Positions 36,815-46,688 of a stretch of 64,000 nucleotides of DNA are shown here, one piece after another. Source of the stretch: Pseudomonas sp. 7P_10.2_Bac1 (GTDB lineage: Bacteria > Pseudomonadota > Gammaproteobacteria > Pseudomonadales > Pseudomonadaceae); contig NZ_JANLNV010000078.1 of NCBI RefSeq assembly GCF_025465935.1, positions 1 through 64,000 on the forward strand, read 5' to 3'. The position numbers and the translations under genes were made by a program. Position 1 is the stretch's first letter. Every line of letters begins with the position of its first letter. The notes under the pieces are model-generated. The model ran no database searches and was not told where the DNA came from. It saw only the letters and a program-made list of their open reading frames with translations.

Positions 36815-38215
36815 ATGTCGTCATTCAAATCTAACGCCCTCAGTTCAGACGCATTGACGCGGTTGGCTAAAGCAATCGCGGTGGTTATATCTGCCACTTT
36901 GGCAGGATGCCAAAGCTTCGATCATTCGACCCAGACGGTCGAACGCCCAAACCTGAAGCTCACCAAACGAATTCCTCAGGAGCCGCTCTGGCTCAATGAA
37001 AAGCCCGGCCCTGCAGCACCCAAAGATATTTGGGAGCGCATGCGCCAGGGCTTCCAGTTGCAAGAAGGCCTTGGCGTAAACCCACGAATCGAACAACAGC
37101 GCTTGTGGTTTGCCAGTAACCCGTCTTTTCTTGAAGGCGCAGGCGAACGCGGCAGTTTGTACATTCATTACATCGTCGAGCGCCTTGAAGAACGAAACAT
37201 GCCACTGGAGCTGGCGTTATTGCCAGTAATCGAAAGTTCTTACAACCCGATGGCGTATTCCCATGCCAATGCCGTGGGGCTTTGGCAGTTCATTCCTTCG
37301 ACTGGCCGTTATTTCAATCTACGTCAAACCCGCGCTTACGATGGGCGTCGCGACATTACCGCCTCGACCCTCGCCGCAATGAACTACCTGACGCGCCTGC
37401 ATGACATGTTCAACGGCGACTGGCTGCTGGCACTGGCCGCCTACAACGCAGGTGAAGGCACGGTCAGCCGGGCCATTGAACGCAACCAGAAACTCGGATT
37501 GCCTACCGACTACTGGAACCTGCCCTTGCCGCAGGAAACCAAAGACTACGTGCCCAAGCTGCTCGCACTGTCGCAAGTCGTCATGACACCTGAGGCCTAC
37601 GGCATCAATTTGAACCCGATTGCCAACGAACCGTACTTCGAGACGGTCGAAATCAAGCAGTCCATGGACCTGTCCCGCGTAGCAGCCCTGGCGGAGATCG
37701 ACGAAGACGAAATGTTCCAGTTGAACCCCGCTTATAAGCAACGCGCCACCACGGACGGCCCGCAACAACTGCTGGTACCCACGTCCAAGGCGCAGTTGTT
37801 GACTGCCAGCCTGTCCAACCTCAAGCCTGAAGAACTGGTGAGCCTGCGCCCGAAGAAGGCCGTCTTCGATACGGTTGCAAGCAACCCGCCTGCCCGACCA
37901 ACTCGCCAGTACCGGGTTAAACGCGGTGACAACCTGACACTGATCGCCAAGGCCAATAAAGTCAACGTCAAAGACTTGCAGCGCTGGAACAAACTAAGCG
38001 GCCATAACCTCAAGGCTGGCCAAACGCTGGTCATGCAGGACACGCGCAAGCCGGCGACTAAAAAGACCACAACTTACACCGTGAAAAAAGGCGATTCCTT
38101 ATACATTGTTGCCAAGCGTTTCAATGTTGAGATGCAACATCTCAAGCGCTGGAATCCGAACTCAGCCAGGGCTCTCAAGCCTGGTCAAGTCCTGACAGTG
38201 TACAAACCGCACTGA
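36815..38215 (+). CDS. mltD: membrane-bound lytic murein transglycosylase D
   Basis: A 466-residue outer-membrane lipoprotein cutting peptidoglycan glycan strands. Signal peptide and lipobox LAGC (Cys32) are clear. The SLT catalytic domain (about 100-240) has the Glu in PVIESSYNPMAYSHANAVGLWQFIPSTGRYF and ALAAYNAGEGTVSRAI. Two LysM repeats lie at about 367-412 (YRVKRGDNLTLIAKANKVNV) and 420-466 (YTVKKGDSLYIVAKRFNV). The start at 36815 gives a compact signal peptide; an in-frame ATG eight codons upstream is less likely. A long hairpin follows at 38233-38280. Confidence 0.93.
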   Translation: MSSFKSNALSSDALTRLAKAIAVVISATLAGCQSFDHSTQTVERPNLKLTKRIPQEPLWLNEKPGPAAPKDIWERMRQGFQLQEGLGVNPRIEQQRLWFASNPSFLEGAGERGSLYIHYIVERLEERNMPLELALLPVIESSYNPMAYSHANAVGLWQFIPSTGRYFNLRQTRAYDGRRDITASTLAAMNYLTRLHDMFNGDWLLALAAYNAGEGTVSRAIERNQKLGLPTDYWNLPLPQETKDYVPKLLALSQVVMTPEAYGINLNPIANEPYFETVEIKQSMDLSRVAALAEIDEDEMFQLNPAYKQRATTDGPQQLLVPTSKAQLLTASLSNLKPEELVSLRPKKAVFDTVASNPPARPTRQYRVKRGDNLTLIAKANKVNVKDLQRWNKLSGHNLKAGQTLVMQDTRKPATKKTTTYTVKKGDSLYIVAKRFNVEMQHLKRWNPNSARALKPGQVLTVYKPH

Positions 38216-38232
38216 CACGGCCAGTAAATACA

Positions 38233-38280
38233 TACGGGCAAGTAAACTCCTACTAAATTGCAGGAAGTTGCTTGCCCGTA
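38233..38280. terminator. long hairpin between mltD and the Npp-type operon
   Basis: TACGGGCAAG (38233-38242) and CTTGCCCGTA (38271-38280) form a 10-bp stem whose loop can extend it through AACTCC/GGAAGTT. No T-tract. It resembles a REP/attenuator element more than a standard terminator. Confidence 0.5.
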
Positions 38281-38370
38281 ATGCTTTCTGGGGTGGCCTT
38301 TTTCCTACAGATACAAGCTGTTACTGTACGGAATCCTTTAGCCCAATGCCCGGATCGAATATCTGACTTA

Positions 38371-40200
38371 ATGCGTCCCCTACTTTTAGTGCTGATCAAC
38401 CTGGCCTTAAGCTTTCCGGCAAGCGCAACCCTGACCGAAAGCCACGGGTATGCGCAGTTCGGCACGCTCAAATACCCCGCAACTTTTACTCATTTCGACT
38501 GGGTGAATCCTGACGCGCCTAAAGGCGGGACATTGCGGGTCATGGCATTCGGCACGTTTGACACGCTCAACCCTTACTCCTTCAAAGGCACCAGCCCGGT
38601 TTCGACCGCTAACTTTCTGCAATATGGTGTCAACGAACTTAACGAAACCCTGATGGCCGGCACCGGCCAGTACGCCCCGTCAGGTGACGAGCCGACCTCC
38701 AGTTATGGGTTGATCGCACAATCCGTGGAATACAACGAAGATCGCAGTTGGGTGGTGTTCAACCTACGCCCCGAAGCGCGATTTCATGATGGCAAACCCA
38801 TCACCGCCTACGACGTAGCGTTTTCTTACAACTTACTGCTCAAAGAAGGTCACCCACAATACCGGACCAACCTTCAGGAAGTTCAGCGCGTCGACATCTT
38901 GGGGCCCAAGCGCATTCGCTTTGTCTTCAAGCGCGCGGGCAACCCGCTATTAATTCTGCGTCTGGGTGAATTGCCGGTCCTGCCACAGCACTATTGGGCT
39001 AAACGGGACTTTAAAGCGACGACGTTTGAACCCCCGCTGGGCAGCGGTCCCTATCGCATCACCAAGGTCACCCCAGGTCGACAAGTGGTGTTTGAACACG
39101 CCAAGAACTGGTGGGGTGCGAACCTGCCGGTCAATCGCGGCAAATACAACTTCGAGCGAGTTGAGGTGGAGTTCTACCGCGACAGCAACGTAGCCTTCGA
39201 AGCCTTCAAAGCAGGCGAGTTCGACATTTATATCGAGCATCAGGCCAAGAACTGGGCCAATGGCTATAAGTTTCCAGCGGCGCGGCGCGGTGATGTGATC
39301 AAGGCTGAGATCCCCCATCAGATCCCGACCCAGACCCAAGGCCTGTTCATGAACACTCGGCGCAGTACCTTCGCGCAGCCCGCCGTTCGCGAGGCGCTGG
39401 GGCAGATGTTCGACTTCCAATGGACCAACCGCGCTCTTTTTTATGGTGCTTATCAACGTGCCGAGAGTTACTACCCCAACAGCGAGTTCTCAGCCAGCGG
39501 CATCCCTCAAGGCCACGAATGGCTGATGCTCTCCCCTTGGCGCAGTCAATTGCCCCCCGAGCTGTTCAGCCAGGCATTTGCCCTGCCCAAAACCGAAGGC
39601 CGCGGCATACCCCGAGAAACCCTGCGCGGTGCACTGCAATTGCTGGCCAATGCCGGCTGGAAACTCTCAGGGCAGCGTTTGCTCAACAGCGAAGGCACAC
39701 CGCTAAAGTTCGAAATATTGCTGGTCAACCCTAACCTCGAACGGATTTTGCAGCCTTATGTCGAGAACCTGGCCAGTATCGGTATCGAGGCCCGTCTACG
39801 GACGGTGGATCGTGCGCAATACAAACAGCGTCTTGATCAATTCGACTTCGACATGATCCTGATGACACTCGACCAGACCTTAAGCCCCGGCCTTGAGCAG
39901 TGGCAGTACTTCCACTCCAGCCAGGCCAACGTCAAAGGCAGTAAGAATTATGCGGGGGTTGCCAACCCGGTCGTCGATCAATTGCTTGAAAAACTGCTTG
40001 CTGCCCAGAACCGCGAAGAGCAACTGGCCGCCGGCCGGGCGCTGGATCGCGTTTTGCTGTGGCAGCACTACATCATTCCTAATTGGTACCTGAACTATCA
40101 CCGCTTGGCGTACCACAACCGGTTCGCCTTTGTGACTACGCCGCCTTATACCTTGGGCCTTAGCGCGTGGTGGCTTAAGCCTACGGAGAAAACCCAATGA
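38371..40200 (+). CDS. nppA1: extracellular solute-binding protein, first copy (NppA1-like)
   Basis: A 609-residue family 5 (peptide/microcin C-type) periplasmic binding protein. Signal peptide MRPLLLVLINLALSFPASA is followed by HGYAQFGTLKYP and the typical WVNPDAPKGGTLRV. The start at 38371 is preferred because a 33-codon upstream extension does not resemble a signal peptide. It is the first of two tandem binding proteins and overlaps the second by 4 bases. The set matches PA1811-PA1807 (npp) in P. aeruginosa, reported for peptidyl-nucleoside antibiotic and peptide uptake; naming follows gene order. Confidence 0.88.
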   Translation: MRPLLLVLINLALSFPASATLTESHGYAQFGTLKYPATFTHFDWVNPDAPKGGTLRVMAFGTFDTLNPYSFKGTSPVSTANFLQYGVNELNETLMAGTGQYAPSGDEPTSSYGLIAQSVEYNEDRSWVVFNLRPEARFHDGKPITAYDVAFSYNLLLKEGHPQYRTNLQEVQRVDILGPKRIRFVFKRAGNPLLILRLGELPVLPQHYWAKRDFKATTFEPPLGSGPYRITKVTPGRQVVFEHAKNWWGANLPVNRGKYNFERVEVEFYRDSNVAFEAFKAGEFDIYIEHQAKNWANGYKFPAARRGDVIKAEIPHQIPTQTQGLFMNTRRSTFAQPAVREALGQMFDFQWTNRALFYGAYQRAESYYPNSEFSASGIPQGHEWLMLSPWRSQLPPELFSQAFALPKTEGRGIPRETLRGALQLLANAGWKLSGQRLLNSEGTPLKFEILLVNPNLERILQPYVENLASIGIEARLRTVDRAQYKQRLDQFDFDMILMTLDQTLSPGLEQWQYFHSSQANVKGSKNYAGVANPVVDQLLEKLLAAQNREEQLAAGRALDRVLLWQHYIIPNWYLNYHRLAYHNRFAFVTTPPYTLGLSAWWLKPTEKTQ

Positions 40201-42038
40201 TGCCTTTGCGTACCTGGCTCAAACCTCTGGCAGCTCTGTTACTGGCCAGCGCGACATGCGTGGCACTGGCCGCCCCGCAACATGCATTGACGCTCTACGA
40301 TGAACCGCCCAAATACCCGGCCGACTTCAAGCACGTCGATTATGTGAACCCGGATGCGCCCAAGGGCGGGACCTTTCGCAAATCGTCCATGGGCAGCTTT
40401 GATAGTCTCAATCCGTTTATCAACAAAGGCGTGCCGGCCGATGGGATTGAAATGACCTTCGATACCCTGACCCGTCAGACTCTGGATGAGCCGTTCACGG
40501 CCTATGGCCTGATTGCGCAAAAGATGGAGAAGGCGCCCGATAACAGTTGGGTGCGTTTTTACCTGCGTCCCGAAGCCAAGTTCAACGATGGTCATCCGAT
40601 TCGGGCTGATGATGTAGTGTTTTCGTTCGATACCTTGATGAACAGCGGGTCCCCGCTGTTCAAGGGCTATTTCAGCGATGTCGACCAGGCCATCGCAGAA
40701 AACCCGCTACAAGTGAAGTTCACCTTCAAACAGAACAAGAACCGCGAGTTGCCACTGATTCTGGGGCAACTGCCGGTGCTGCCCAAACATTGGTGGGAAA
40801 GCCGAGATTTTAACAAGGGCAACCTCGAAATCCCTGTGGGCAGTGGCCCCTACACCATCACCGACATCAAGCCTGGGCGTTCAATCCGTTACGAGCGCAA
40901 CAAGGACTATTGGGGCAAAGACCTGCCAATCAATAAGGGCCTGTACAACTTCGACGCGATTACCGTGGATTACTTTCGCGACAACAGCGTTGCCTTTGAA
41001 GCGCTCAAGGCCGGGCAGTTTGATTACTGGTATGAGATCAGTGCAAAAAACTGGGCCAGCGGCTATAACGTTCCTGCATTCACCCAGGGCCGCCTGATAA
41101 AAGAAGAGATCCGCAACCATAACCCGACCGGCATGCAAGGTTTTGTGTTCAACCTGCGCAAACCCATGTTTCAGGATGCGCGGGTCCGCGAAGCGTTGAG
41201 CCTGCTGTTCGACTTTGAATGGGCCAACAAACAACTGTTCAGCGGGGCATATTCGCGCACCGGCAGTTATTTCGAAAACTCGGAGATGGCCGCCAAGGAA
41301 CTTCCGAACGCGCAAGAGTTGGCGATTCTGGAACCACTGCGCGGACAGATTCCCGACAAGGTATTCACGGACGTCTTCAAGCCCACCGTCACAGACGGCA
41401 GCGGCATGATTCGCGACCAGCAACGCCGCGCCTATCAACTGCTGCTAGACGCTGGCTGGAGCATCGTCGACGACAAAATGGTCGACGCCCAAGGCAAACC
41501 GGTGAAGATCGAGTTTTTGTTGGCACAATCCGAGTTTGAGCGGATTCTGTTGCCTTACAAACGCAACCTCAGTGACCTGGGTATCGACCTGCAAATTCGT
41601 CGTGTCGACCCTTCTCAATACCTGAATCGCCTGCGCTCCAGGGACTTCGACATGATTGTCGGTAGCTTCCCGCAGTCCAACTCGCCCGGCAGTGAACAAC
41701 GCGAGTACTGGGAATCGCAAAGCTACGACAAACCCGGCAGCCGCAATTTTATCGGGCTCAAAGATCCGGCCATTGATCGCCTGACTGAAGAATTGATCCA
41801 TGCCGACTCCCGCCAAAGCCTGATCGACCATGCCCGCGCCCTCGATCGCGTGCTGCAATGGGGCTTCTATGTCATCCCCAACTGGCACATCAAAACCTGG
41901 CGAGTGGCGTACTCAAACAACATTGGTCACCCGGCGGTGACACCGCTGTATGACATCGGCATAGACACCTGGTGGGCAAAGCCTGATGCAGAGCCAATCA
42001 CTCCGACCACCCCCACAAGCGAAAGCCTGGAGCCTTAA
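40197..42038 (+). CDS. nppA2: extracellular solute-binding protein, second copy (NppA2-like)
   Basis: A 613-residue family 5 binding protein, paralogous to the preceding gene. The signal peptide runs to about residue 29 (PLAALLLASATCVALAA). Shared landmarks include YVNPDAPKGGTFRK, LRPEAKFNDGHPIRADDVVFSFDTL and YWGKDLPINKGLYNFDAITVDYFRDNSVAFEALKAGQFDYW (quoted in parts). The start overlaps the previous stop (ATGATG; the second Met at 40200 is equally possible). Immediately followed by the permease gene with no gap. Confidence 0.88.
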   Translation: MMPLRTWLKPLAALLLASATCVALAAPQHALTLYDEPPKYPADFKHVDYVNPDAPKGGTFRKSSMGSFDSLNPFINKGVPADGIEMTFDTLTRQTLDEPFTAYGLIAQKMEKAPDNSWVRFYLRPEAKFNDGHPIRADDVVFSFDTLMNSGSPLFKGYFSDVDQAIAENPLQVKFTFKQNKNRELPLILGQLPVLPKHWWESRDFNKGNLEIPVGSGPYTITDIKPGRSIRYERNKDYWGKDLPINKGLYNFDAITVDYFRDNSVAFEALKAGQFDYWYEISAKNWASGYNVPAFTQGRLIKEEIRNHNPTGMQGFVFNLRKPMFQDARVREALSLLFDFEWANKQLFSGAYSRTGSYFENSEMAAKELPNAQELAILEPLRGQIPDKVFTDVFKPTVTDGSGMIRDQQRRAYQLLLDAGWSIVDDKMVDAQGKPVKIEFLLAQSEFERILLPYKRNLSDLGIDLQIRRVDPSQYLNRLRSRDFDMIVGSFPQSNSPGSEQREYWESQSYDKPGSRNFIGLKDPAIDRLTEELIHADSRQSLIDHARALDRVLQWGFYVIPNWHIKTWRVAYSNNIGHPAVTPLYDIGIDTWWAKPDAEPITPTTPTSESLEP

Positions 42039-43112
42039 ATGCTGGCGTATATCTTCAGGCGACTGCTGCTGATTATTCCGACTCTATTCGGGATCTTGCT
42101 GATTAACTTCATCATTATTCAGGCCGCCCCTGGCGGCCCGGTTGACCAGATGATCGCCAAGCTCGAAGGCTTCGACGGGGCAACGAGCCGTATCGCAGGG
42201 GGCGGGTCCGAAGTCTCGGTCGCCGGCTCCAACTACCGCGGCGCGCAAGGTCTGGACCCTGCGCTGATCCAGGAAATCGAAAAGATGTACGGGTTTGACA
42301 AGTCAGCCCCGGAACGCCTGTGGATCATGATCAAGAACTACGCCCATCTGGACTTCGGCGAGAGTTTTTTCCGCGATGCCAAGGTGATTGATCTGATCAA
42401 GGAAAAAATGCCGGTCTCCATCTCGCTGGGGTTGTGGAGCACGCTGATCATGTATCTGGTGTCGATTCCGCTGGGTATCGCCAAGGCCACGCGCCACGGC
42501 AGCCACTTCGACGTCTGGACCAGTTCGGCAATCATCATCGGTTATGCGATCCCGGCCTTCTTGTTTGCCATTCTGCTGATCGTGGTCTTTGCCGGGGGCA
42601 GCTATCTGGACTGGTTCCCGCTGCGCGGACTCACCTCCAACAACTTTGACGAACTGAGTCCGGGTGGCAAGGTACTCGATTATTTCTGGCACCTGGCGCT
42701 GCCCGTCACCGCCCTGGTCATTGGCAACTTTGCCACCATGACGCTGCTGACCAAAAACAGCTTCCTGGATGAGATAAACAAACAGTACGTGGTCACGGCC
42801 AAAGCCAAGGGCCTGACCAACCACCGGGTGCTCTACGGGCACGTCTTTCGCAACGCAATGTTGCTGGTGATTGCCGGTTTCCCGTCGGCCTTTATCGGCA
42901 TCTTCTTTACCGGCTCTTTGCTGGTTGAAGTGATTTTTTCGCTGGATGGACTAGGGCTGATGAGCTTCGAGGCCGCAATCAACCGCGATTATCCGGTGGT
43001 ATTTGGCACCCTGTTTATCTTCACGCTGGTCGGACTCGTCGTAAAACTGATCGGCGACCTCTCATACACCCTGGTTGATCCGCGCATCGACTTTGAAAGC
43101 CGGGAGCATTGA
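42039..43112 (+). CDS. nppB: microcin C/peptide ABC transporter permease (YejB-like)
   Basis: A 357-residue inner-membrane permease of the DppB/YejB type. First helix is [28 protein letters not shown] large periplasmic insert (about 40-115) precedes the remaining five helices. The EAA cytoplasmic loop reads [31 protein letters not shown] (about 246-276). The insert and length match YejB rather than DppB. It begins directly after nppA2 and ends one base before the next permease. Confidence 0.92.
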   Translation: MLAYIFRRLLLIIPTLFGILLINFIIIQAAPGGPVDQMIAKLEGFDGATSRIAGGGSEVSVAGSNYRGAQGLDPALIQEIEKMYGFDKSAPERLWIMIKNYAHLDFGESFFRDAKVIDLIKEKMPVSISLGLWSTLIMYLVSIPLGIAKATRHGSHFDVWTSSAIIIGYAIPAFLFAILLIVVFAGGSYLDWFPLRGLTSNNFDELSPGGKVLDYFWHLALPVTALVIGNFATMTLLTKNSFLDEINKQYVVTAKAKGLTNHRVLYGHVFRNAMLLVIAGFPSAFIGIFFTGSLLVEVIFSLDGLGLMSFEAAINRDYPVVFGTLFIFTLVGLVVKLIGDLSYTLVDPRIDFESREH

Positions 43113-43113
43113 G

Positions 43114-44133
43114 ATGAAACTATCCCCTCTCAATCGACGACGTTTCGAACGTTTCAAAGCCAACAAACGTGGCTGGTGGTCTTTATGGATTTTCGTCGTG
43201 CTCTTTGGCCTCAGCCTGGGCGCCGAACTGATCGCCAATGACAAACCGCTGGTTGTCCACTACGACGGCGAATGGTTTTTCCCGGCGCTCAAGCGCTACC
43301 CGGAAACCGACTTTGGTGGTGAGTTCCCGCTCGAAGCCAACTACAAAAGCCCCTACATCCGCGAACTGCTGGCCAAGAAAGATGCTCTGGTTGTGTGGCC
43401 TCCGATCCCGTACAGCTATGGCAGCATCAACTATGACCTGAAAGTCCCGGCCCCCGCCCCGCCGTCACTGGACAACTGGCTGGGCACCGACGATCAAGGG
43501 CGTGATGTGCTGGCCCGGGTGATCTATGGCTTCAGGATTTCAGTGTTGTTCGCCCTGACATTGACGGTGCTGAGCTCGATTATCGGTGTGATTGCCGGCG
43601 CGCTGCAGGGCTTTTATGGCGGCTGGGTCGACTTGGCCGGGCAACGCTTCCTGGAGATCTGGTCCGGATTGCCGGTGCTTTACCTATTGATCATTCTGGC
43701 CAGTTTTGTGCAGCCAAATTTTTGGTGGCTACTGGGGATCATGTTGCTGTTTTCCTGGATGAGTCTGGTCGATGTCGTGCGCGCCGAATTCCTGCGCGGG
43801 CGAAATCTGGAATATGTTCGTGCTGCACGTGCCCTCGGCATGCAGGACATGGCCATCATGTACCGCCACATCTTGCCCAATGCCATGGTCTCGACCATGA
43901 CCTTCATGCCGTTTATTTTGACCGGCGCCATCGGTACGCTGACCGCGCTGGACTTCCTGGGTTTTGGCTTGCCGCCGGGCGCCCCTTCTTTGGGCGAACT
44001 GGTCGCGCAGGGCAAATCCAATCTGCAGGCACCGTGGCTGGGCATCAGTGCCTTCGCCGTACTGGCAATCATGCTCAGCCTACTTGTCTTTATCGGCGAG
44101 TCTGCTCGCGATGCCTTCGATCCGAGGAAATAA
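43114..44133 (+). CDS. nppC: microcin C/peptide ABC transporter permease (YejE-like)
   Basis: A 339-residue permease of the DppC/YejE type, partner of the preceding one. Basic N-terminus (PLNRRRFERFKANKRGWWS) then helix one, a periplasmic domain (about 40-135) ending NWLGTDDQGRDVLARVIYGFRISV, and the EAA loop EYVRAARALGMQDMAIMYRHILPNAMVST. The start at 43114 removes a 13-codon extension overlapping nppB. One base separates it from the ATPase gene. Confidence 0.92.
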   Translation: MKLSPLNRRRFERFKANKRGWWSLWIFVVLFGLSLGAELIANDKPLVVHYDGEWFFPALKRYPETDFGGEFPLEANYKSPYIRELLAKKDALVVWPPIPYSYGSINYDLKVPAPAPPSLDNWLGTDDQGRDVLARVIYGFRISVLFALTLTVLSSIIGVIAGALQGFYGGWVDLAGQRFLEIWSGLPVLYLLIILASFVQPNFWWLLGIMLLFSWMSLVDVVRAEFLRGRNLEYVRAARALGMQDMAIMYRHILPNAMVSTMTFMPFILTGAIGTLTALDFLGFGLPPGAPSLGELVAQGKSNLQAPWLGISAFAVLAIMLSLLVFIGESARDAFDPRK

Positions 44134-44134
44134 G

Positions 44135-45745
44135 ATGACCCAGGACACTCTGATCGAAGTCCGTGATCTATCCGTTGAGTTTGTCACCGGCGAGCAGTCA
44201 CTGCGCGTCGTGCAAGGTATCAACTTTGATATAAAGCGCGGCGAAACCCTGGCACTGGTTGGCGAAAGCGGCTCGGGCAAATCAGTGACCGCCCACTCGA
44301 TTCTGCGGCTGCTGCCCTACCCGGTGGCGCGCCATCCGCATGGCAGTATTCATTACGCCGGGCAAGACCTGCTGCAACTGGATGAGAAAAAACTGCGGCA
44401 CATCCGAGGCAATCGTATTGCCATGATTTTCCAGGAGCCCATGACCTCGTTGAACCCGCTGCACACCATTGAGAAACAAATCAATGAAGTGCTGGGCCTG
44501 CACAAGGGCCTGACCGGCAAAGAAGCGACACAACGCACTCTGGAGCTGCTTGAGCTGGTAGGTATCCCGGAGCCTCTCAAACGACTCAAAGCGCTGCCAC
44601 ACGAGCTGTCAGGTGGCCAGCGCCAGCGCGTCATGATCGCCATGGCCCTAGCCAATGAACCTGAACTGTTAATTGCCGACGAACCCACCACCGCCTTGGA
44701 CGTCACTGTTCAGTTGAAAATCCTGGATTTGTTGAAGGATTTACAGGCCCGCCTGGGTATGTCGCTGTTACTGATCAGTCACGATTTGAACCTGGTTCGA
44801 CGAATTGCGCATCGAGTATGTGTCATGCAGCGCGGTTGCATCGTCGAACAAGCAACGTGTGAACAATTGTTTCGTTCGCCACAGCATCCATACACCCGGG
44901 AACTGCTTAGCGCAGAGCCCAGCGGAGGCCCTGCCAACACGGTTGCCGGGGCGCCGTTATTGGAAGTCGAGAACCTCAAGGTGTGGTTCCCGATCAAAAA
45001 AGGCCTGATGCGCAAAACGGTTGATTACGTGAAAGCCGTCAACGGGATCAACTTCAGCCTGCCTCAGGGCCAGACCCTGGGTATTGTGGGAGAAAGCGGA
45101 TCCGGAAAATCCACCCTGGGCCTGGCGATTTTGCGATTGATTGCCAGCGAAGGATTGATCCGTTTTGAAGGTAAACGGTTAGACTGCCTGTCGCGTCAGG
45201 AAATCAGACCCCTGCGCCGGGAAATGCAGGTGGTGTTCCAGGACCCATTTGGCAGTCTCAGCCCGCGTATGAGCGTGAGCGAAATCGTCGGTGAGGGTTT
45301 GCGTATTCACCGAATGGGCTCACCTGAAGAGCAGGAACAGGCAATTATTGAAGCCTTGCGAGAAGTAGGTCTGGATCCGGAAACCCGGCACCGCTACCCT
45401 CACGAGTTTTCTGGCGGGCAACGGCAACGAATAGCCATTGCCCGGGCACTGGTATTAAAACCGGCATTGATTCTGCTGGACGAACCAACCTCTGCGTTGG
45501 ACCGTACAGTACAACGCCAGGTAGTCGAGTTGTTACGCTCGCTGCAAACCAAGTACAACCTGACTTATTTGTTTATCAGCCATGACCTGGCGGTAGTCAA
45601 AGCGCTGAGCCACCAACTGATGGTGGTCAAGCATGGCCAAGTGGTCGAACAGGGTGATGCGCAAAGTCTCTTTGCCTCACCGCAACATCCATATACACAA
45701 CAGCTGCTGGAAGCTGCCTTTTTGGCACCAGTGGCTGTCGATTAA
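44135..45745 (+). CDS. nppD: double-domain ABC transporter ATPase (YejF-like)
   Basis: A 536-residue ATPase with two fused nucleotide-binding domains (about 5-255 and 275-536). Each has Walker A ([26 protein letters not shown]), signature ([28 protein letters not shown]) and Walker B ([23 protein letters not shown]). It energises uptake by the two permeases. fabI follows 19 bp later on the same strand, so partial cotranscription is possible. Confidence 0.94.
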   Translation: MTQDTLIEVRDLSVEFVTGEQSLRVVQGINFDIKRGETLALVGESGSGKSVTAHSILRLLPYPVARHPHGSIHYAGQDLLQLDEKKLRHIRGNRIAMIFQEPMTSLNPLHTIEKQINEVLGLHKGLTGKEATQRTLELLELVGIPEPLKRLKALPHELSGGQRQRVMIAMALANEPELLIADEPTTALDVTVQLKILDLLKDLQARLGMSLLLISHDLNLVRRIAHRVCVMQRGCIVEQATCEQLFRSPQHPYTRELLSAEPSGGPANTVAGAPLLEVENLKVWFPIKKGLMRKTVDYVKAVNGINFSLPQGQTLGIVGESGSGKSTLGLAILRLIASEGLIRFEGKRLDCLSRQEIRPLRREMQVVFQDPFGSLSPRMSVSEIVGEGLRIHRMGSPEEQEQAIIEALREVGLDPETRHRYPHEFSGGQRQRIAIARALVLKPALILLDEPTSALDRTVQRQVVELLRSLQTKYNLTYLFISHDLAVVKALSHQLMVVKHGQVVEQGDAQSLFASPQHPYTQQLLEAAFLAPVAVD

Positions 45746-45764
45746 CCTGATAGAGGAACAACAC

Positions 45765-46559
45765 ATGGGTTTTCTCGCCGGTAAGCGCGTCCTGATCGTC
45801 GGTGTCGCCAGCAAATTGTCCATCGCGTCTGGCATTGCTGCCGCCATGCACCGTGAAGGCGCCGAACTCGCTTTCACTTATCAGAACGAAAAGCTTAAAG
45901 GCCGCGTTGAAGAGTTCGCTGCAGGCTGGGGCTCAGGCCCTGAACTGTGCTTCCCTTGCGACGTTGCCAGCGATGAAGAAATCGCCAAGGTTTTCGAAGA
46001 CCTGAGCAAGAAGTGGGACGGCCTGGACTGCATCGTTCACTCCGTAGGCTTCGCTCCTGGCGACCAACTGGACGGCGACTTCACCGAGGCCACCACCCGT
46101 GAAGGCTTCCGCATCGCTCACGACATCAGCGCCTACAGCTTCGTGGCCCTGGCCAAAGCCGGCCGCCCGATGATGAAAGGCCGCAATGGCAGCCTGCTGA
46201 CCCTGTCCTACCTGGGTGCCGAGCGCACCATGCCTAACTACAACGTGATGGGTATGGCAAAAGCCAGCCTGGAAGCCGGTGTACGTTACCTGGCAGGCAG
46301 CCTGGGCCCGGAAGGCACTCGCGTTAACTGCGTATCGGCCGGCCCGATTCGTACCCTGGCCGCTTCGGGCATCAAGAACTTCCGCAAAATGCTGGCAGCC
46401 AACGAAGCCCAAACCCCGCTGCGCCGTAACGTGACCATCGAAGAAGTCGGCAACGCCGGTGCCTTCCTGTGCTCCGACCTGGCCTCGGGCATCAGCGGCG
46501 AAATCATGTACGTGGACGGCGGCTTCAACACCACCGCCATGGGCAGCCTCGAAGAGTAA
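45765..46559 (+). CDS. fabI: enoyl-ACP reductase (NADH)
   Basis: A 264-residue short-chain-dehydrogenase-fold enzyme reducing trans-2-enoyl-ACP in fatty-acid elongation, target of triclosan. Active-site Tyr146, Tyr156 and Lys163-type spacing is seen in [23 protein letters not shown]. Cofactor loop [13 protein letters not shown] replaces the GxxxGxG of ordinary SDRs, as in FabI. GAGGAA precedes the ATG. A terminator at 46586-46618 follows. Confidence 0.95.
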   Translation: MGFLAGKRVLIVGVASKLSIASGIAAAMHREGAELAFTYQNEKLKGRVEEFAAGWGSGPELCFPCDVASDEEIAKVFEDLSKKWDGLDCIVHSVGFAPGDQLDGDFTEATTREGFRIAHDISAYSFVALAKAGRPMMKGRNGSLLTLSYLGAERTMPNYNVMGMAKASLEAGVRYLAGSLGPEGTRVNCVSAGPIRTLAASGIKNFRKMLAANEAQTPLRRNVTIEEVGNAGAFLCSDLASGISGEIMYVDGGFNTTAMGSLEE

Positions 46560-46585
46560 TTGCTTCGGCGCAACCGCCACTAAAA

Positions 46586-46618
46586 ACGCCCGGTGCAGAG
46601 TCTGCACCGGGCGTTTTT
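46586..46618 (+). terminator. terminator of fabI
   Basis: ACGCCCGGTGCAGA and TCTGCACCGGGCGT pair around a single G (the inner bases opening to form the loop), followed by TTTTT. Strong rho-independent terminator. Confidence 0.88.
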
Positions 46619-46688
46619 TGTTTGGCGCTTCATAATCAGTTGCAGGCCGTGCGGCTCCAGATGGACAGCACGACACAACATTCGCTCA

